Of a stretch of 64,000 nucleotides of DNA, positions 10,735 through 21,780 are shown piece by piece. The notes under the pieces were generated by a model. The model was not told the DNA's origin. It ran no database searches and saw only the letters and a program-made list of their open reading frames with translations. The position numbers and the translations under genes are program-made. The DNA comes from Cheiracanthium punctorium (taxonomy: Eukaryota; Arthropoda; Arachnida; Araneae; Cheiracanthiidae), in contig JAWZYV010013188.1 in NCBI GenBank assembly GCA_038373885.1, positions 62,001 through 126,000 of the forward strand, written 5' to 3'. Every line of letters begins with the position of its first letter. Within the stretch, counting starts at the first letter, position 1.

Positions 10735-10965
10735 GATTACGGCCAGGTTTTCTACGCGAGAGATCTAGGCCGAGGAAGAGGTTGCCCTCCATGGGAGGAC
10801 TTTTTAAGGTGTCCTAACCAATACTCACTCGAAATTTAGGAGAAAACCACGGAAAACTCCGAACGGCTAGGTCGACGGACGCGAGGTGAGTTTGAAACTG
10901 TCACCGTCCGTCTCCAAGTTGAGAGCGAAAAAGCTCTCTGCCACTTTTGGGGCAATTGGATCGAA
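10735..10965 (-). mobile_element. Degenerate tRNA-derived SINE (same family as 42831-43063)
   Basis: The segment CACGGAAAACTCCGAACGG (about 10841) with the following GCTAGGTCGACG-like stretch is the reverse complement of the body of the SINE at 42831. A decayed B box (around GTTTGAAAC, 10890) and A-box region (CTCTCTGCCACT, 10937) follow in the right order. It lacks intact internal promoter boxes and clear target duplications. Confidence 0.6.
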
Positions 10966-11064
10966 TGCCGGACTGTGATAACGTTGCCTTTTAAATGCTG
11001 TTTTCGCTTTAAAAAAAATCTTTTAAATGAGGCTCTAAAAATGAGATACGTTAAAAAAAAGCTT

Positions 11065-11165
11065 CGGCAATTTTTGCAGGTTCTGCAGATGTGTACTGAA
11101 GGCGGGGATAAAAGAATTGGTGTTCTATTTCGAAATTTTTAGATCGAACATTTTCTAGTCGAAGG
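11065..11165 (+). repeat. Unit A copy 1, first part
   Basis: GCAATTTTTGCAGGTTCTGC, GGGATAAAAG and ATTTTTAGATCGAACATTTT match in order the better copies at 13.7 and 24.7 kb. The homology stops at about 11165 and resumes at about 12360. An AT-rich stretch and the pogo-like MITE at 11905-12324 lie between. Confidence 0.55.
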
Positions 11166-11904
11166 CAGTGATGGTGGATTATTTAAATGGAGGTTCACAA
11201 AACAAATTTCGAAAATTAAATATGCAGATATGACGCAACTTACCAGTTGAAATATATTTACGTTTTCAGCAGTTGAAGGAGAAAAATGAATAATAAAAAA
11301 AAAGTAATCTCTAGTCTTACATTTTGTCATTTGGCCAAGTTTTAGCGAAGATGTTGGCTTGTGTAATTTTATTTTAATTTTTCTTTCCAATGGCAGTGTT
11401 GAAAAATATAATTGCTTTAGCTCTGAAACACTTATTTTACTGCTATCTTAATTACTTACATTACTTTCTAAAAAAATTTGTGCTGAAAATTGATAAAAAT
11501 AAATAAAATAGTAAGAAAATCAAAAGAAAGGACCAACTAACTGAACATAACAAACGTAGGGAGAATTCGGAAGAGATAAGCGCAAAAAATGGTCCGTGCG
11601 CACTCTGAAAGTGTGCAAACGGAATGAAATTAGCAGTGCCTCACACCTCCCGCAACTCCACTCACTTCTGTTCTCAGAGAACGGTTCAAAAGAGCATTTC
11701 TCCGATCTCACGTGCGTTCGAGAAAGATCTCATGTTTTATGCTATTAACGTACAATACAGTGCGTCAGCTAAGATAAGATAAGCATATTCCATAATAGCG
11801 TGTGTGGGGGGAAAGGGGGGGGAGAGAAAAATCATGTTTTTAATTCACAAAAATCTAGAAGTGTACTTAATATTTATTTTTTTAAATTTAATTTAGTTTG
11901 TTTA
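11166..11904. other. Intergenic within interrupted unit A; nothing else seen
   Basis: AT-rich sequence with a G-run at 11804-11823. Short ORFs have no recognisable features. It looks like an insertion into unit A, but its left boundary could not be tied to an element end. Confidence 0.4.
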
Positions 11905-12324
11905 CAATAGACTCCCCTATAACACGGTAGATAGGTTCCGTGTTATAGGGATCCGTGTTGTACGGGCCATGAGCTATGCTCCGCCTGTTCAACCGCTGCA
12001 CACCTTATTTGAGCAACTTATGCTACATTTCACTAAAATACACTAAGTATGCCCCAGAGATAACTGATATGCACTTCCTTTTTATAAAATCGTGTTTAAA
12101 TTCGCAGATTTATTTTAATAAAACGTTTTATTTCTCAAGTTGAAATAGAATAAAATAAATCTTACAAAAGTTCTTTTAGATACGTTTTATGTACACCGCA
12201 ATTAGAAAAAGCAGACGATATACGACTCTCTTTTAACGTATTATAGGGAACATGGTCGCATTTTTTTACAGTGTTCTAGGGATCAGAGTTGTATGTTGGT
12301 GTTATGGGGGGGGGGGCTCTACTG
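11905..12324. mobile_element. Pogo/Tigger-like MITE with TA target duplication
   Basis: The ends are CAATAGACTCCCCTATAACA at 11905-11924 and a matching inverted end at about 12299-12324 (TGTTATGG, a G-run, then GCTCTACTG). TA flanks both sides (11903-11904 and 12325-12326). The CAGTAGACTCC-like end with TA duplication is typical of pogo/Tigger elements. Internal phrases about the CCGTGTTATAGGGATC segment are repeated near both ends. The 420 bp are non-coding. A decayed relative of the left end is at 30916. Confidence 0.8.
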
Positions 12325-12359
12325 TATTTTTTAGTTTTTTCTTCATGCCTTCACGTCAT

Positions 12360-12535
12360 GTGCTCAAATAGAGGAGAAGCCACTGGATGAAGGAAGTAAA
12401 TTTTTGGCAAGGTTTCGAAAAGATCACACGGAAACATCTGCCGTAGCATATTATTTGTGCCACGAGGAAAGAACGAAACAATTTGGTGCCGGGTGGCAAC
12501 TTATCTCTGAGCCGTGGCATGGTTTGTGTGTTTTT
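12360..12535 (+). repeat. Unit A copy 1, second part
   Basis: ATTTTTGGCAAGGTTTCGAAAAGATC, then AGCATATTATTTGTGCC and GAGCCGTGGC line up with 13825-13955. The copy is cut at its 3' side by the SINE starting near 12535. Confidence 0.6.
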
Positions 12536-12760
12536 GTGTCATGGCAAGCCTACACGAGGGGGATCTGCCTAGGAAGGGAGGGCCTTGGGCGGAGGACGTT
12601 CTAACGTGAATTCGGTTTACATTTGTAAAAAAAAAAAAAGTCTAAAATTCCAGACTGTTGGATCGGTAGCAGCGCGATAGGTCCGAACTCGGGATCTTTA
12701 CATTTCTGCCATCGACCATGTTTAGTGTCTTATCCACTCGACCATAGTGGGCATATGTTT
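12535..12760 (-). mobile_element. tRNA-derived SINE (family 2), copy a
   Basis: On the minus strand the head (about 12755 down to 12660) carries an A box TGGTCGAGTGG and a B box close to GAGTTCGGACC, at tRNA-like spacing. The body then follows a shared plan: TTCCAGACTGTTGGATCGG on the plus strand, and finally GCCTACACGAGG at 12549. Equivalent copies are at 13140-13375, 43505-43705 and 59190-59405. RNA polymerase III would transcribe such elements and a LINE would mobilise them. Confidence 0.7.
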
Positions 12761-13139
12761 GGAAAACCCCATACACTTTCCTTTCAATGGACGACAATTT
12801 TAACTTTCATGAGTACGTGGTAGTATGGAGTACTAGATTTACGGCAAAAGACATGGAACGTTTATTAAAACACTGATCGGCTTCGACGACCAGTCAGGTC
12901 GCCTTCATGCCACACTGATCTGAACTGCGGGGAAACTCTGTCAAAGTGTCCTAAGTATGACAAAAAGAGTGGTGAAGTTTACCATTGCAGCTTTAAAGAA
13001 AAGCCAGTGTGTAATAGTTAAATTAAAACAAAATTAATCCTTGTTAAAACCTATTAAACCAAAAATGATAATTTCGATAATGAAGAATGAAATAATTATT
13101 TAAATTTTGCAAATATTTCTTGATGTTGGTTGTCATATT
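12761..13139. other. Intergenic, nothing recognised
   Basis: No ORF of note, no inverted ends, and no copy of unit A could be made out. Confidence 0.4.
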
Positions 13140-13375
13140 AATGTTGCGTTGGATTGAGGCAAAGCTACGCTAGGGATATCTGCCCAGATTGGGTGTGTGT
13201 GTGTGCCTTTTAAGGTATTTTTAAGGGGTAACGCGATATTCACGATAAGAGTAGAGAAAACCGACCAAAATTCCAGACCATTAGATTGACAACTGCACTG
13301 TTACCCAGAGCACTGGCCCGTCACATTTCAGCCGTCTACCATGTTAAGTATCTTATCCACTTGGCCATGGATATT
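13140..13375 (-). mobile_element. tRNA-derived SINE (family 2), copy b
   Basis: On the minus strand a clean A box TGGCCAAGTGG starts at about 13369, and a degraded B-box region lies near 13310. The shared body segments are GAAAACCGACCAAAATTCCAG at 13257 and GCCTTTTAAGG at about 13206 on the plus strand. It is diverged, with a short GT microsatellite at 13194-13204. Confidence 0.7.
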
Positions 13376-13499
13376 GGTTTTCATTTCCATGATTTACATT
13401 TTTCTGATGCACCCTGTATAGTTAAAATGTGAATAATAAATCACTACGTTTCTGCATGCTGAGGATTTATTTTCCGTGTATCCCTCCAATCATACAGTG
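13376..13499. other. Spacer; possible lone mariner-type end
   Basis: GCACCCTGTATAG at about 13411 looks like a right terminal repeat of a mariner-related element, but no matching left end or transposase is nearby. Confidence 0.3.
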
Positions 13500-14110
13500 C
13501 ATATCAATTTCGGCTGAGTTTTGTTAAAAGACGGATTTGAGAGACGCCTTAGACGAGCGATATCAAACCAAACGCGAAGACAGAATTTCTTCGAATAATA
13601 TGCTAAAAAGTCATATTATATGCCTGCCGAAATATACTCTGTTTAAATCCAAGAAAGGTTTTTCCCCCCTGCATAAAGGGGGAAAAAATTGAGAGAGAAA
13701 AAAAAGTAATAGCCAACTTTTGCAGGTGTTATCGGAACCCCGCGATGCGTATTTGGGACCAGAGATAAAAGATTTCTTATTCCATTTGGGAATTTTTGGG
13801 ATCGAATATTTTGAATGTGGAAAATAATCATTTTTGACAACGTTTCTTGAAGCAGGACGACATTTTAAAGATCAAAGAACATTTTGCTGCTTGAGCATAT
13901 TATTTGTGCCGGGAGAATAAAATTCCGTGTGGCGTTACAGTACAGTTTCGAGCCGTGGCCTCCTTTTGAGGTATCTCGATTCGAATATCGTCAAGTATAC
14001 TTTGGCAATATTTGAGAATCTATGTATATGTAAATCCGCAACATATTTTTCTTTTGGCAATTTTAGTTTGAATGCAGTCAGGTGCAATCAAAAAACTGAT
14101 GATAACAAAA
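13500..14110 (+). repeat. Unit A copy 2 (best preserved)
   Basis: Landmarks in order: GTTAAAAGACGGATTTGAGAG (13522), AATATGCTAAAA (13597), TTGCAGGTGTTATCGGAAC (13719), GAGATAAAAG (13762), GGGATCGAATATTTTGAAT (13798), GACAACGTTTCTTGAAGCAG (13836), AGCATATTATTTGTGCC (13893) and GAATGCAGTCAGGTGCAATC (14070). The same order is seen at 24470-25080 and, interrupted, at 26060-27450. No long ORF is shared between copies, so it is probably non-coding or long dead. Confidence 0.7.
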
Positions 14111-14219
14111 TCGGGAGATACAGTTTGATGATGCAGCTACATTTGTATCATCTGCATCCAAAATTTAATTACACCACTCGATAGATAAAGGATCAAATAA
14201 TTTGTTAAGTTGAGTGATG

Positions 14220-14360
14220 ACTGTGACGCATTGCCTGCGGCGGAGGGGGAAACGACGCCATTTTGAGATCGTTTCGCTGCGTCACGTAACGTCCATTTTG
14301 TATATATTTTGACTCGGAGAAGCTATAACGTTCGTTTGCGTTCCAATCCTCAGCTCTCGT
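14220..14360 (+). promoter_or_regulatory. CpG-richer, promoter-like segment
   Basis: This stretch stands out from the AT-rich background by its many CG dinucleotides. It contains CGCCATTTTG (14255) and GTCCATTTTG (14291), both fitting the YY1-type AAAATGGCG/AANATGG motif, and a CRE/E-box-like TCACGTAACG (14281). A short ORF starts 90 bp downstream. No TATA box is evident. The promoter role is inference. Confidence 0.3.
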
Positions 14361-14448
14361 CAAGGTCTATCGATTGCGCATATGAAACATTGGTGTGAAA
14401 TAGTTACAGTGAATAGTGTTACTGTAAAAAATTAAAATAAATAATGCA

Positions 14449-14583
14449 ATGTCGGTCTATACTCGTCGAAAAGCCAAATCAAAATATAGAGAACGTTTAC
14501 GGTTGAAAGACTTCTCAAGAGCAATCCAGTGCAATAGTCCAGTTTGGTTTGCTATCAAGAAAGAAAGTTCCTTAGTAGACTGA
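14449..14583 (+). CDS. Possible 44-codon ORF or first exon, hypothetical
   Basis: The ATG at 14449 follows the CpG-richer segment. It opens a frame of 44 codons ending TGA at 14581-14583. The peptide is very basic near its start (TRRKAKSKYRERLRLK) and has one Trp. An upstream ATG at 14444 in another frame would compete. Nothing identifies a family. It may be the 5' exon of a spliced host gene, or chance. Confidence 0.2.
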   Translation: MSVYTRRKAKSKYRERLRLKDFSRAIQCNSPVWFAIKKESSLVD

Positions 14584-15599
14584 TCAAAGCATGTTTTCAG
14601 GGAATACAATTATACAATTAATACTTACCTGACAATCAGCTACAACTGATAGATCGAGTAATGCAGAGCAATGTATTTTTTGCCCATCCTGAAAATGTTC
14701 TCATAGCAATGGTATTTGACAGAAGGTAGAATGTAAAGGACATTGGTTAAAGGCGCATTCTAAAGCACAAATTTCTTCCTTCGGAGAAAATGATACGTAC
14801 TTTCCTGCTTCCAGCTATCATTTTTTTTTTTTGTCACAGATTATTCAGAGTTAGTTGACAGGAACTCTTGTAAACTGTCTCCGTCGCCTCTTTTGGGTAA
14901 TGTCAGCGCAAAACTCACCAATGGGCTCATTAATGAGTCCATTGATGTGTTTTGCGTGCTGTACCAGACTGTAATGTGTGCCATTTTCCTTGTCACACTC
15001 AAATCGTAGAGAGGTGAGATAAACTTGTTACAGAGTCAGCAAACAAGGTTTGTGGCCCGGAATCCAGAGATGGTTTCATACGATCTACATTTCTGTCCAG
15101 AAATATTATTTCTAAATTTAGACAGAATTTCAGTTAGTAGCAATAAAAAGAACACAAGTATGCATTTCTGTGAAAAGAAAATCTCACTATCAGTTGGCTG
15201 TTTGGGAAGCGCAAGGTTGAAACTCGACGTGCACGATTCTCAGTTTTCATAATAAATTTGGGAGGAGTACACTCACTATGTCCCTCGTTCTGGAAAGTTG
15301 GACCTTACCTTAGTATCAGTTTAAGTGTAACTTTAGGTGAAATAACTCCAAACCCGTTCCTTTTCCCTTACTTCAACTTATAATATCATACACGCTTAAA
15401 CCTATTGATTAAAACTAACACTCCTTTATTGATTAAATTTCTTATCGGCTGATTTAAATCCTTTTACACAAAAAAATACTCATTAAAGACAATAATTTGT
15501 TATCTCCTCAATTCCCCTCAATGCTCAGGATTCGCTAGTTTCTATTATACTCCATTTTTCACTAAAATCTTGTCTATTTGAGAATTCTGTCTCTCCCCC
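14584..15599. other. Intergenic, no gene recognised
   Basis: AT-rich, with a T-run at 14820-14832 and a short inverted pair ATGGGCTCATTAATGAG/CATTGATG around 14921-14950. Small ORFs here have no recognisable domains. Confidence 0.4.
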
Positions 15600-15829
15600 A
15601 CGAAAGATGCGTAGTAAGGTATCCTATTACTTTCACGTGACCAACGCTCTGGCTCTAACGGAAAACGGTACAGTCACCACAGACAACACAACGCGGAAAT
15701 CGTATGGCTTACGCAGTGGTTATTTATATTCTTTGTTACGGCGAGCATCGAAGAGCAAACATGTCGTTATCAAAATATGAATTAAAAGAATTTCTGAAGA
15801 GGATACCCGATGATACTTTAGAATGGTGA
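15600..15829 (+). other. Possible host 5' exon with E-box upstream
   Basis: TCACGTGACC, with the CACGTG E-box, lies at 15633-15642. An ATG in good context (A at -3) at 15761 opens 22 codons (start MSLSKYELKEFLKRIPDD) to a TGA at 15827-15829. GAATG|GTGATA near 15822 could be a splice donor just before the stop, which would make this a first coding exon. The charged, non-repetitive peptide is the only hint of host coding sequence here. No downstream exon was recognised, so confidence is low. Confidence 0.22.
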
Positions 15830-16173
15830 TAATTTTATTTTATATCCGAATACCAAATACATCTTTTTCATATTCAGAGTTGTGAAATAAATTCAACCTA
15901 AATGTGGAGAGGATGCTTTCGGTAAAAATTTTGTTTTAATGGACATAGTTTCTTACGATTGGATTATAAAAATCTCGTCGCTCTTGTAAAACAAATGAAG
16001 TTATGATATCTTCAGTCAAGTGAGTAAGTACTATTTTACCTTTTTCATGTCAATAAATTGGGCTGCTGCTTTAATTAAATCTTACAGCTGGTTTAACCAT
16101 GATTGCATTTGTGTATTCTGACTGTACTGTGAATTCGTTTTATAACTAGAGACTATAGTGAAATTATATTCTA
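15830..16173. other. Intergenic, AT-rich, nothing recognised
   Basis: No ORF, repeat or element end up to the insertion site of the next Helitron (A at 16173). Confidence 0.4.
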
Positions 16174-18267
16174 CTAGCTGAAGTACCCGTTCTTCGCACG
16201 GGAATGAATGGACTTTTTGATATTACGATTTGTGGTGATTACTATTTATTGTAATAAAGAGATATAGCAAAATGGATATCGCTTTATATTGTGTTCAATA
16301 ACCATGCATACCGAATTTCAAGGCAATCGTTTGTACGGTGCAGAAGGTCATGCGGCGTAGCGCAATCTAGTGGCGAGTTTTAGCAAAACGGATACGGCTG
16401 AAATATTCTTCGCATTCAGATATCGATGAATACGAAATTTCAGGACGATCGGCTGGACAGCCCTGTGAAGTTCATGTGTTGACGCGACATCTAGTGGCAA
16501 ATTATATAGGAAAATGGATAGCGCCAAACTCTTCCCCGTGTTCAAATATCTATGTATACCTATTTTCATAGCGATCAGTTGCACAGTCAAGAAGTGATGC
16601 ACTGCAGCGCGATCTAGTGGTTAATTAAAGTAATGATTTGCTACAGTGCCGTCAAGTGGCGAGTTATAGCAAAATGGATAACGCGAAAATATTCTCATTG
16701 TTCAAATAGCTATGTATACTGATTTTCATAGCGACCGTTTGAATGGTCAAGAATTTGGCCTGCTGCAGCGTCATCTAGTGGCGAGTTAAAATAATAAGGC
16801 ATTGCAGTGCCATCTAGTGGTGAGTAACATCAAAAGGAACACAGTTAGAATATATTCTTCGTGCTGTAATGTGGAAGTATAAGAAATTTTATGCTGGTCG
16901 GTCGAACGGTATAGAAGTTGATGCGTTGCAGCGCCATTTAGCGGCAAGTTACTGCAAAATGGATAGTGAAAAATATTCTCCGTGTTCTAATATCCGCGTG
17001 TACCAAATTTCATCGAAATCGGTTGGACGATATTCGCATAGTAAACGGCTAAACGGAATAGAATTCGACGTTCTGCTGCGCCACCTAGTGGCAAGTTAGA
17101 GGAAAACGGATAGCATAAAAAGCTTCTCAATGATAAAAGACTTAGGTGAACCAAATTTCATGGTGCAACGGTGCTAGAGTTTTTCAACCTCATACACACA
17201 TACCAACATTCATTTTTATCTATAACCAGTGTCATTATATATCCCAGTCTCAAATAAAATCCAGTTTCAGTTTCAAATCTAAGCCTCGCCAAAGTGCCAA
17301 CATACGCCATTGTGCAAGCGTTTTTTCAGGAAATCATTCGAAGCATTGACTTAGCAGCAATCAATATGGGAAATGGTTCGACCGCGAAAAAGTAAAGCAA
17401 GCCTTTATTTCAAAAGTGGAATCCCTTAATACAGCCGAAAATTTTAAAATTATCAACTATAACGTGTTTTATTCATCGTTACTCCGATGTAGTAAATGAG
17501 AAGATTTCAATTTTCTGAAATTTGGCGGAATTCCCCCAACTTAAATCAATGTACTCATTTGGCGAGAATTCTGGAGATAGATCGCTTGAAATCCCTTAAC
17601 AACTGCATTATTTCTTCACGGATCATTAAAATTTAACGCTGTATTCTAATAAAACCTTTACACTTGTTTTCAAAAATCTATTTCCTTAAGCTCTCAATAA
17701 ATTGCGCCAAGCCGAAATCTGTGCAAACCGCTAGAACTCACTTTCTAAAAATCGGCATTTGAGCCATTTTATTTTTTCGCCAAACTAAAAAAAATTACCT
17801 ATTAGCCTCGGAAATTTTCAATTCTTATTGTTTTGCGTATAAAACATTTCATTCCTGCTCCGATTTCCCATGCACACGATATTATAATTTAAAAAAAAAT
17901 AACCTTACGAATATAAACTAACAAAAAAAAATCATTATTATTCTTTTATTTTTACTTTGAGAATTTAAAACATCTTATTCGGCAAAATCGCCACACATGG
18001 CAACCACGATCCTTATTTCACACTTTTTTCACTACAGGGGTTACAATTACGGAAAGCTTTTTGCGTGGAGAACATAAAAAATCTCTTAAATTCCGGGAAC
18101 GGGTGGACTTTCAAAGTTTTAAAGTGGACTATGATTTATTCTATATTATTTTACATATCTGTGCAAAATTTCAGGCTGATATGTCCATTTTTGTGGATTT
18201 GTATACAACTCAAATCAACAAATAAACAAACAAACAAACAAACAGAATTTCATTTTTATTTATAAGA
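16174..18267 (-). mobile_element. Non-autonomous Helitron, family A copy 1
   Basis: On the minus strand it starts TCTTATAAATAAAAATGAAA at 18267 and ends in the hairpin CCCGTGCGAAGAACGGG, then TACTTCAG and CTAG (plus-strand 16174-16177). The flanks are A16173 and T18268, the Helitron A/T target. The 5' part has a TTTG microsatellite (about 18222-18244). The 3' half (16330-17100) is an array of 120-150-bp units with CCACTAG(A/G)TGGCGC-like cores. One of these, at 17078-17091 on the minus strand, is a full match to the CTCF consensus CCASYAGRKGGCRS. No protein is encoded, so it must be moved by an autonomous relative. Confidence 0.88.
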
Positions 18268-18825
18268 TAAGATTTATTAAAAAAATACTTTTTTATGGTG
18301 TATTAAAATATATGTAATGTATTTGTCTTGATTTAAAATTTATTTTCTCGGGCTTATATTGCATAGATTACAGCTCTGATAATAAAAAATGAAGAAAACG
18401 AATCATTCAATATATTAATCAAAAACAGCAAATTTTCATAAGACACCATTTTTCTAGCTTAAAATAATAATATTAATTGAGTACAGATATATTAATTAAA
18501 AAATCACTGATTTTGTAAAAACGCTCATTCTATAGCTTAAATAATAATCATAATTGAGTACATTTATATTAATCAAAAACGGACAGACACTCCTCATTTT
18601 TGATTATTATTTAGCCTAAATGGAGCTGTTGTAGAATGCTCAAAAATTGAGAATTTTTCGCTCCATTGATATTTGTCGATTAATTGAGCAAGTTTTACTC
18701 AGTCGGGAGAATGGCTGTTTGAAGTCAATGATTGAGTAAAAATATACTCCGTTTGATTATTATTTTACTCAATAGATTTAAGCGTGCAATTACAATAAAT
18801 TATTTCTAAGTTCTTTTATATGATA
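18268..18825. repeat. Spacer between two Helitrons, with an 80-bp tandem repeat
   Basis: About two and a half units of roughly 80 bp lie at 18411-18600. Each contains ATATTAATCAAAAA, a TAGCTTAAATAATAAT-like core and TAATTGAGTACA. The right part has several TTGAGTAAAA/TTTTACTCAA motifs in both orientations, which could be the ends of a small MITE. Confidence 0.5.
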
Positions 18826-20951
18826 CTAGCTGAAGTACCCGTTCTTCGCACGGGAATGAATGGACTTTTTGATATTACGATTTGTGGGGATCACTATTTA
18901 TTGTAATAAAGAGATATAGCAAAATGGATATCGCTTTATATTGTGTTCAATAACCATGCATACCGAATTTCAAGGCAATCGTTTGTACGGTGCAGAAGGC
19001 CATGCGGCGTAGCGCAATCTAGTGGAGAGTTTTAGCAAAACGGATACGGCGGAAATATTCTTCGCATTCAGATATCGATGAATACGAAATTTCAGGACGA
19101 TCGGCTGGACAGCCCTGACGACGCGACATCTAGTGGCAAATTATATAGGAAAATGGATAGCGCCAAACTCTTCCCCGTGTTCAAATATCTATGTATACCT
19201 ATTTTCATAGCGATCAGTTGCACAGTCAAGAAGTGATACACTGCAGCGCGCTCTAGTGGTTTATTAAAGTAATGATTTGCTACAGTGCCGTCAAGTGGCG
19301 AGTTATAGCAAAATGGATAACGCGAAAATATTCTCATTGTTCAAATAGCTATGTATACTGATTTTCATAGCGACCGTTTGAATGGTCAAGAATTTGGCCT
19401 GCTGCAGCGTCATCTAGTGGCGAGTTAAAATAATAATGCATTACAGTGCCATCTAGTGGTGAGTAACATCAAAAGGAACACAGAATATATTCTTCGTGCT
19501 GAAATGTGTAAGTATAAGAAATTTTATGCCGATCGGTCGAACGGTATAGAAGTTGATGTGTTGCAGCGCCATTTAGCGGCAAGTTACAGCAAAATGGATA
19601 CTGAAAAATATTCTCCGTGTTCTAATATCCGCGTGTACCAAATTTCATCGAAATCGGTTGGACGATATTCGCATAGTAAACGGCTAAACGGAATAGAAAT
19701 CGACGTTCTGCTGCGCCACCTAGTGGCAAGTTAGAGGAAAACGGATAGCATAAAAAGCTTCTCAATGATAAAAGACTTAGGTGAACCAAATTTCATGGTG
19801 CAACGGTGCTGGAGTTTTTCAACCTCATACACACATACCAACATTCGTTTTTATCTATAACCAGTATCATTATATCCCAGTCTCAAATAAAATCCAGTTT
19901 CAAATCTAAGCCTCGCCAAAGTGCCAACATACGCCATTTTGCAAGAGTTTTTTCAGGAAATCATTCGAAGCATTGACTTAGCAGCAATCAATATGGGAAA
20001 TGGTTCGGCCGCCAAAAAGTAAAGCACACAATTATTTGAAAAGGGGAATTCCTTAATACAACCGAATTTTTTTAAATTATCAACTATAACGTGTTTTATT
20101 CATCGTTACTCCGATGTACTAAATGAGAAGATTTCAATTTTCTGAAATTTGGCGGAATTCACCCAACTTAAATCAATGTACTCAATTGGCGAGAATTCTG
20201 AAGATAGATCGCTTGAAATCCCTTAATAACTGCATTATTTCTTCACGGATCATTAAAATTTAACGCTGTATTCTAATAAAACCTTTGCACTTGTTTTCAA
20301 AAATATATTTCCTTAAGCTCTCAATAATGAATTCCACACTAGTTGCGCCAAACCGAATGAATTCCACACTAGTTGCGCCAAGCCGAAAACTGTGCAAACC
20401 GCTAGAACTCACTTTCTGAAAATCAGCATTTGAGTCATTTTATTTTTTCGCCAAACTAAAAAAAAATTACATATTAGCCTCGGAAATCTTCAATTCTTAT
20501 TGTTTTGCGTATAAAACATTTCATTCCTGCTCCGATTTCCCATGTACACGATATTATAATAAAAAATTGATAATCTTACAAATATAAACTAACAAAAAAA
20601 AAATCATTATTATTCTTTTATTTTTACTTTGAGAATTTAAAACATCTTATTCGGCAAAATCGCCACACATGGCAACCACGATCCTTATTTCACACTTTTT
20701 TCACTACAGGGGTTACAATTACGGAAAGGTTTTTGCATGGAGAACATAAAAAATCTCTTAAATTCCGGGAACGGGTGGACTTTCAAAGTTTTAAAGTGGA
20801 CTATGATTTATTCTATATTATTTTACATATCTGTGCAAAATTTCAGGCTGATAGGTCCATTTTTGTGGATTTGTATGCAACTCAAATCCACAAACAAACA
20901 AACAAACAAATAAACAAACAAACAAACAGAATTTCATTTTTATTTATAAGA
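18826..20951 (-). mobile_element. Non-autonomous Helitron, family A copy 2
   Basis: It has the same ends as copy 1 (CTAG at plus-strand 18826-18829; 5' TC at 20951-20950) and A/T flanks at 18825/20952. The two copies align along their full length with few differences. Copy 2 lacks about 10 bp near 19120 and has an extra direct duplication AATGAATTCCACACTAGTTG around 20326-20386. The CTCF-consensus core is at 19713-19726. Close similarity and shared orientation suggest recent spread or a local duplication. Confidence 0.88.
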
Positions 20952-21496
20952 TATTGAATATGAAATTTTATATGAATAAAATTTAATTATTAGAAAGAAG
21001 CGTTGTTTTTAAAGTATGGAAAAATGGGCGAAGATTACCATTAGGAAATATGGTAAAATTTCCTAAATTTTGGCCTCGATGCGCAAGGGTCAAATATTGA
21101 ACGATTTCATTTTTTTTTTCTTTCGTCTTCTATTTACCAAAGGCAACTTTTCCGCACTATTAGATTTTCATCGGAAAAACTTAATTTTTTTCGGTCCACC
21201 CTACTATGCAAGTGGATGATGTAATCGCTCCTATATCAACGGCGGACTTTATAGACTCGATCGTGTGTGATCACCGATATTACTAGTTACGTTCATGTAT
21301 TCACGTAAAATACACGGTCATGTCCACGACACAGCCACACCGCGTTTTTTTTATTGGAAAAAGGATAGCTCACGGGTGGTCCCATATTAATTTGATAACG
21401 TTCTCGTGATATTATCATTCCGGAAATTGGAAAAAACCATGTTTTAAAACCATTGTTTAAAGGATTGGCAGAAATGGCGCTGGTCTTAATGTCAAA
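20952..21496. other. Intergenic, nothing recognised
   Basis: AT-rich. A T-run lies at 21111-21120. A 120-codon open frame on the minus strand crosses into the next repeat and shows no domain. Confidence 0.4.
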
Positions 21497-21780
21497 AGTC
21501 GCTAAGGTTGGCCACTTTTGGCGATTTATCGCCAAGTTTGGCGTCAAAAAGTAAGTTCTCAGAACTGAACTCCACTTGGCGATATCATCCAAATATGGCG
21601 AGAAATTGATTAACAATGTTTTAAAAGTAATGAAAAAGTAATGTTCTTTAACCATGGGCTAAAAAGAGCCAATATCGCCAAGGTTGGCAAATTTTGGGGT
21701 TTATCACCAAATTTGGCACAAAAAATAAGTTTCCAAAACTGAAATCAGCTTGGCGATATCTGCTATATTTGGCGAAGATT
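21497..21780. repeat. Two-copy tandem repeat rich in GGCGATATC/TTGGCG
   Basis: Units at about 21497-21605 and 21671-21780 share, in order, CTAAGGTTGGC/CCAAGGTTGGC, TTTATCxCCAAxTTTGGC, AAAAAxTAAGTT, AACTGAA, CTTGGCGATATC and ATATTTGGCGA. Spacing is about 174 bp. A decayed inverted relative lies near 22970-23045. Confidence 0.6.

Noticed and set aside
16348..19734. Paired frames of 76-92 codons within the two Helitrons as genes
   Set aside because: They occur in both Helitron copies within tandem units, change frame between units and have no domain.
16174..20951. One composite Helitron spanning both copies
   Set aside because: Each copy has its own 5' TC and 3' CTAG with A/T flanks, so two elements explain the structure better.
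21293..21655. 120-codon frame on the minus strand
   Set aside because: It runs through part of a tandem repeat, has no family features, and the neighbouring repeat unit does not keep the frame.
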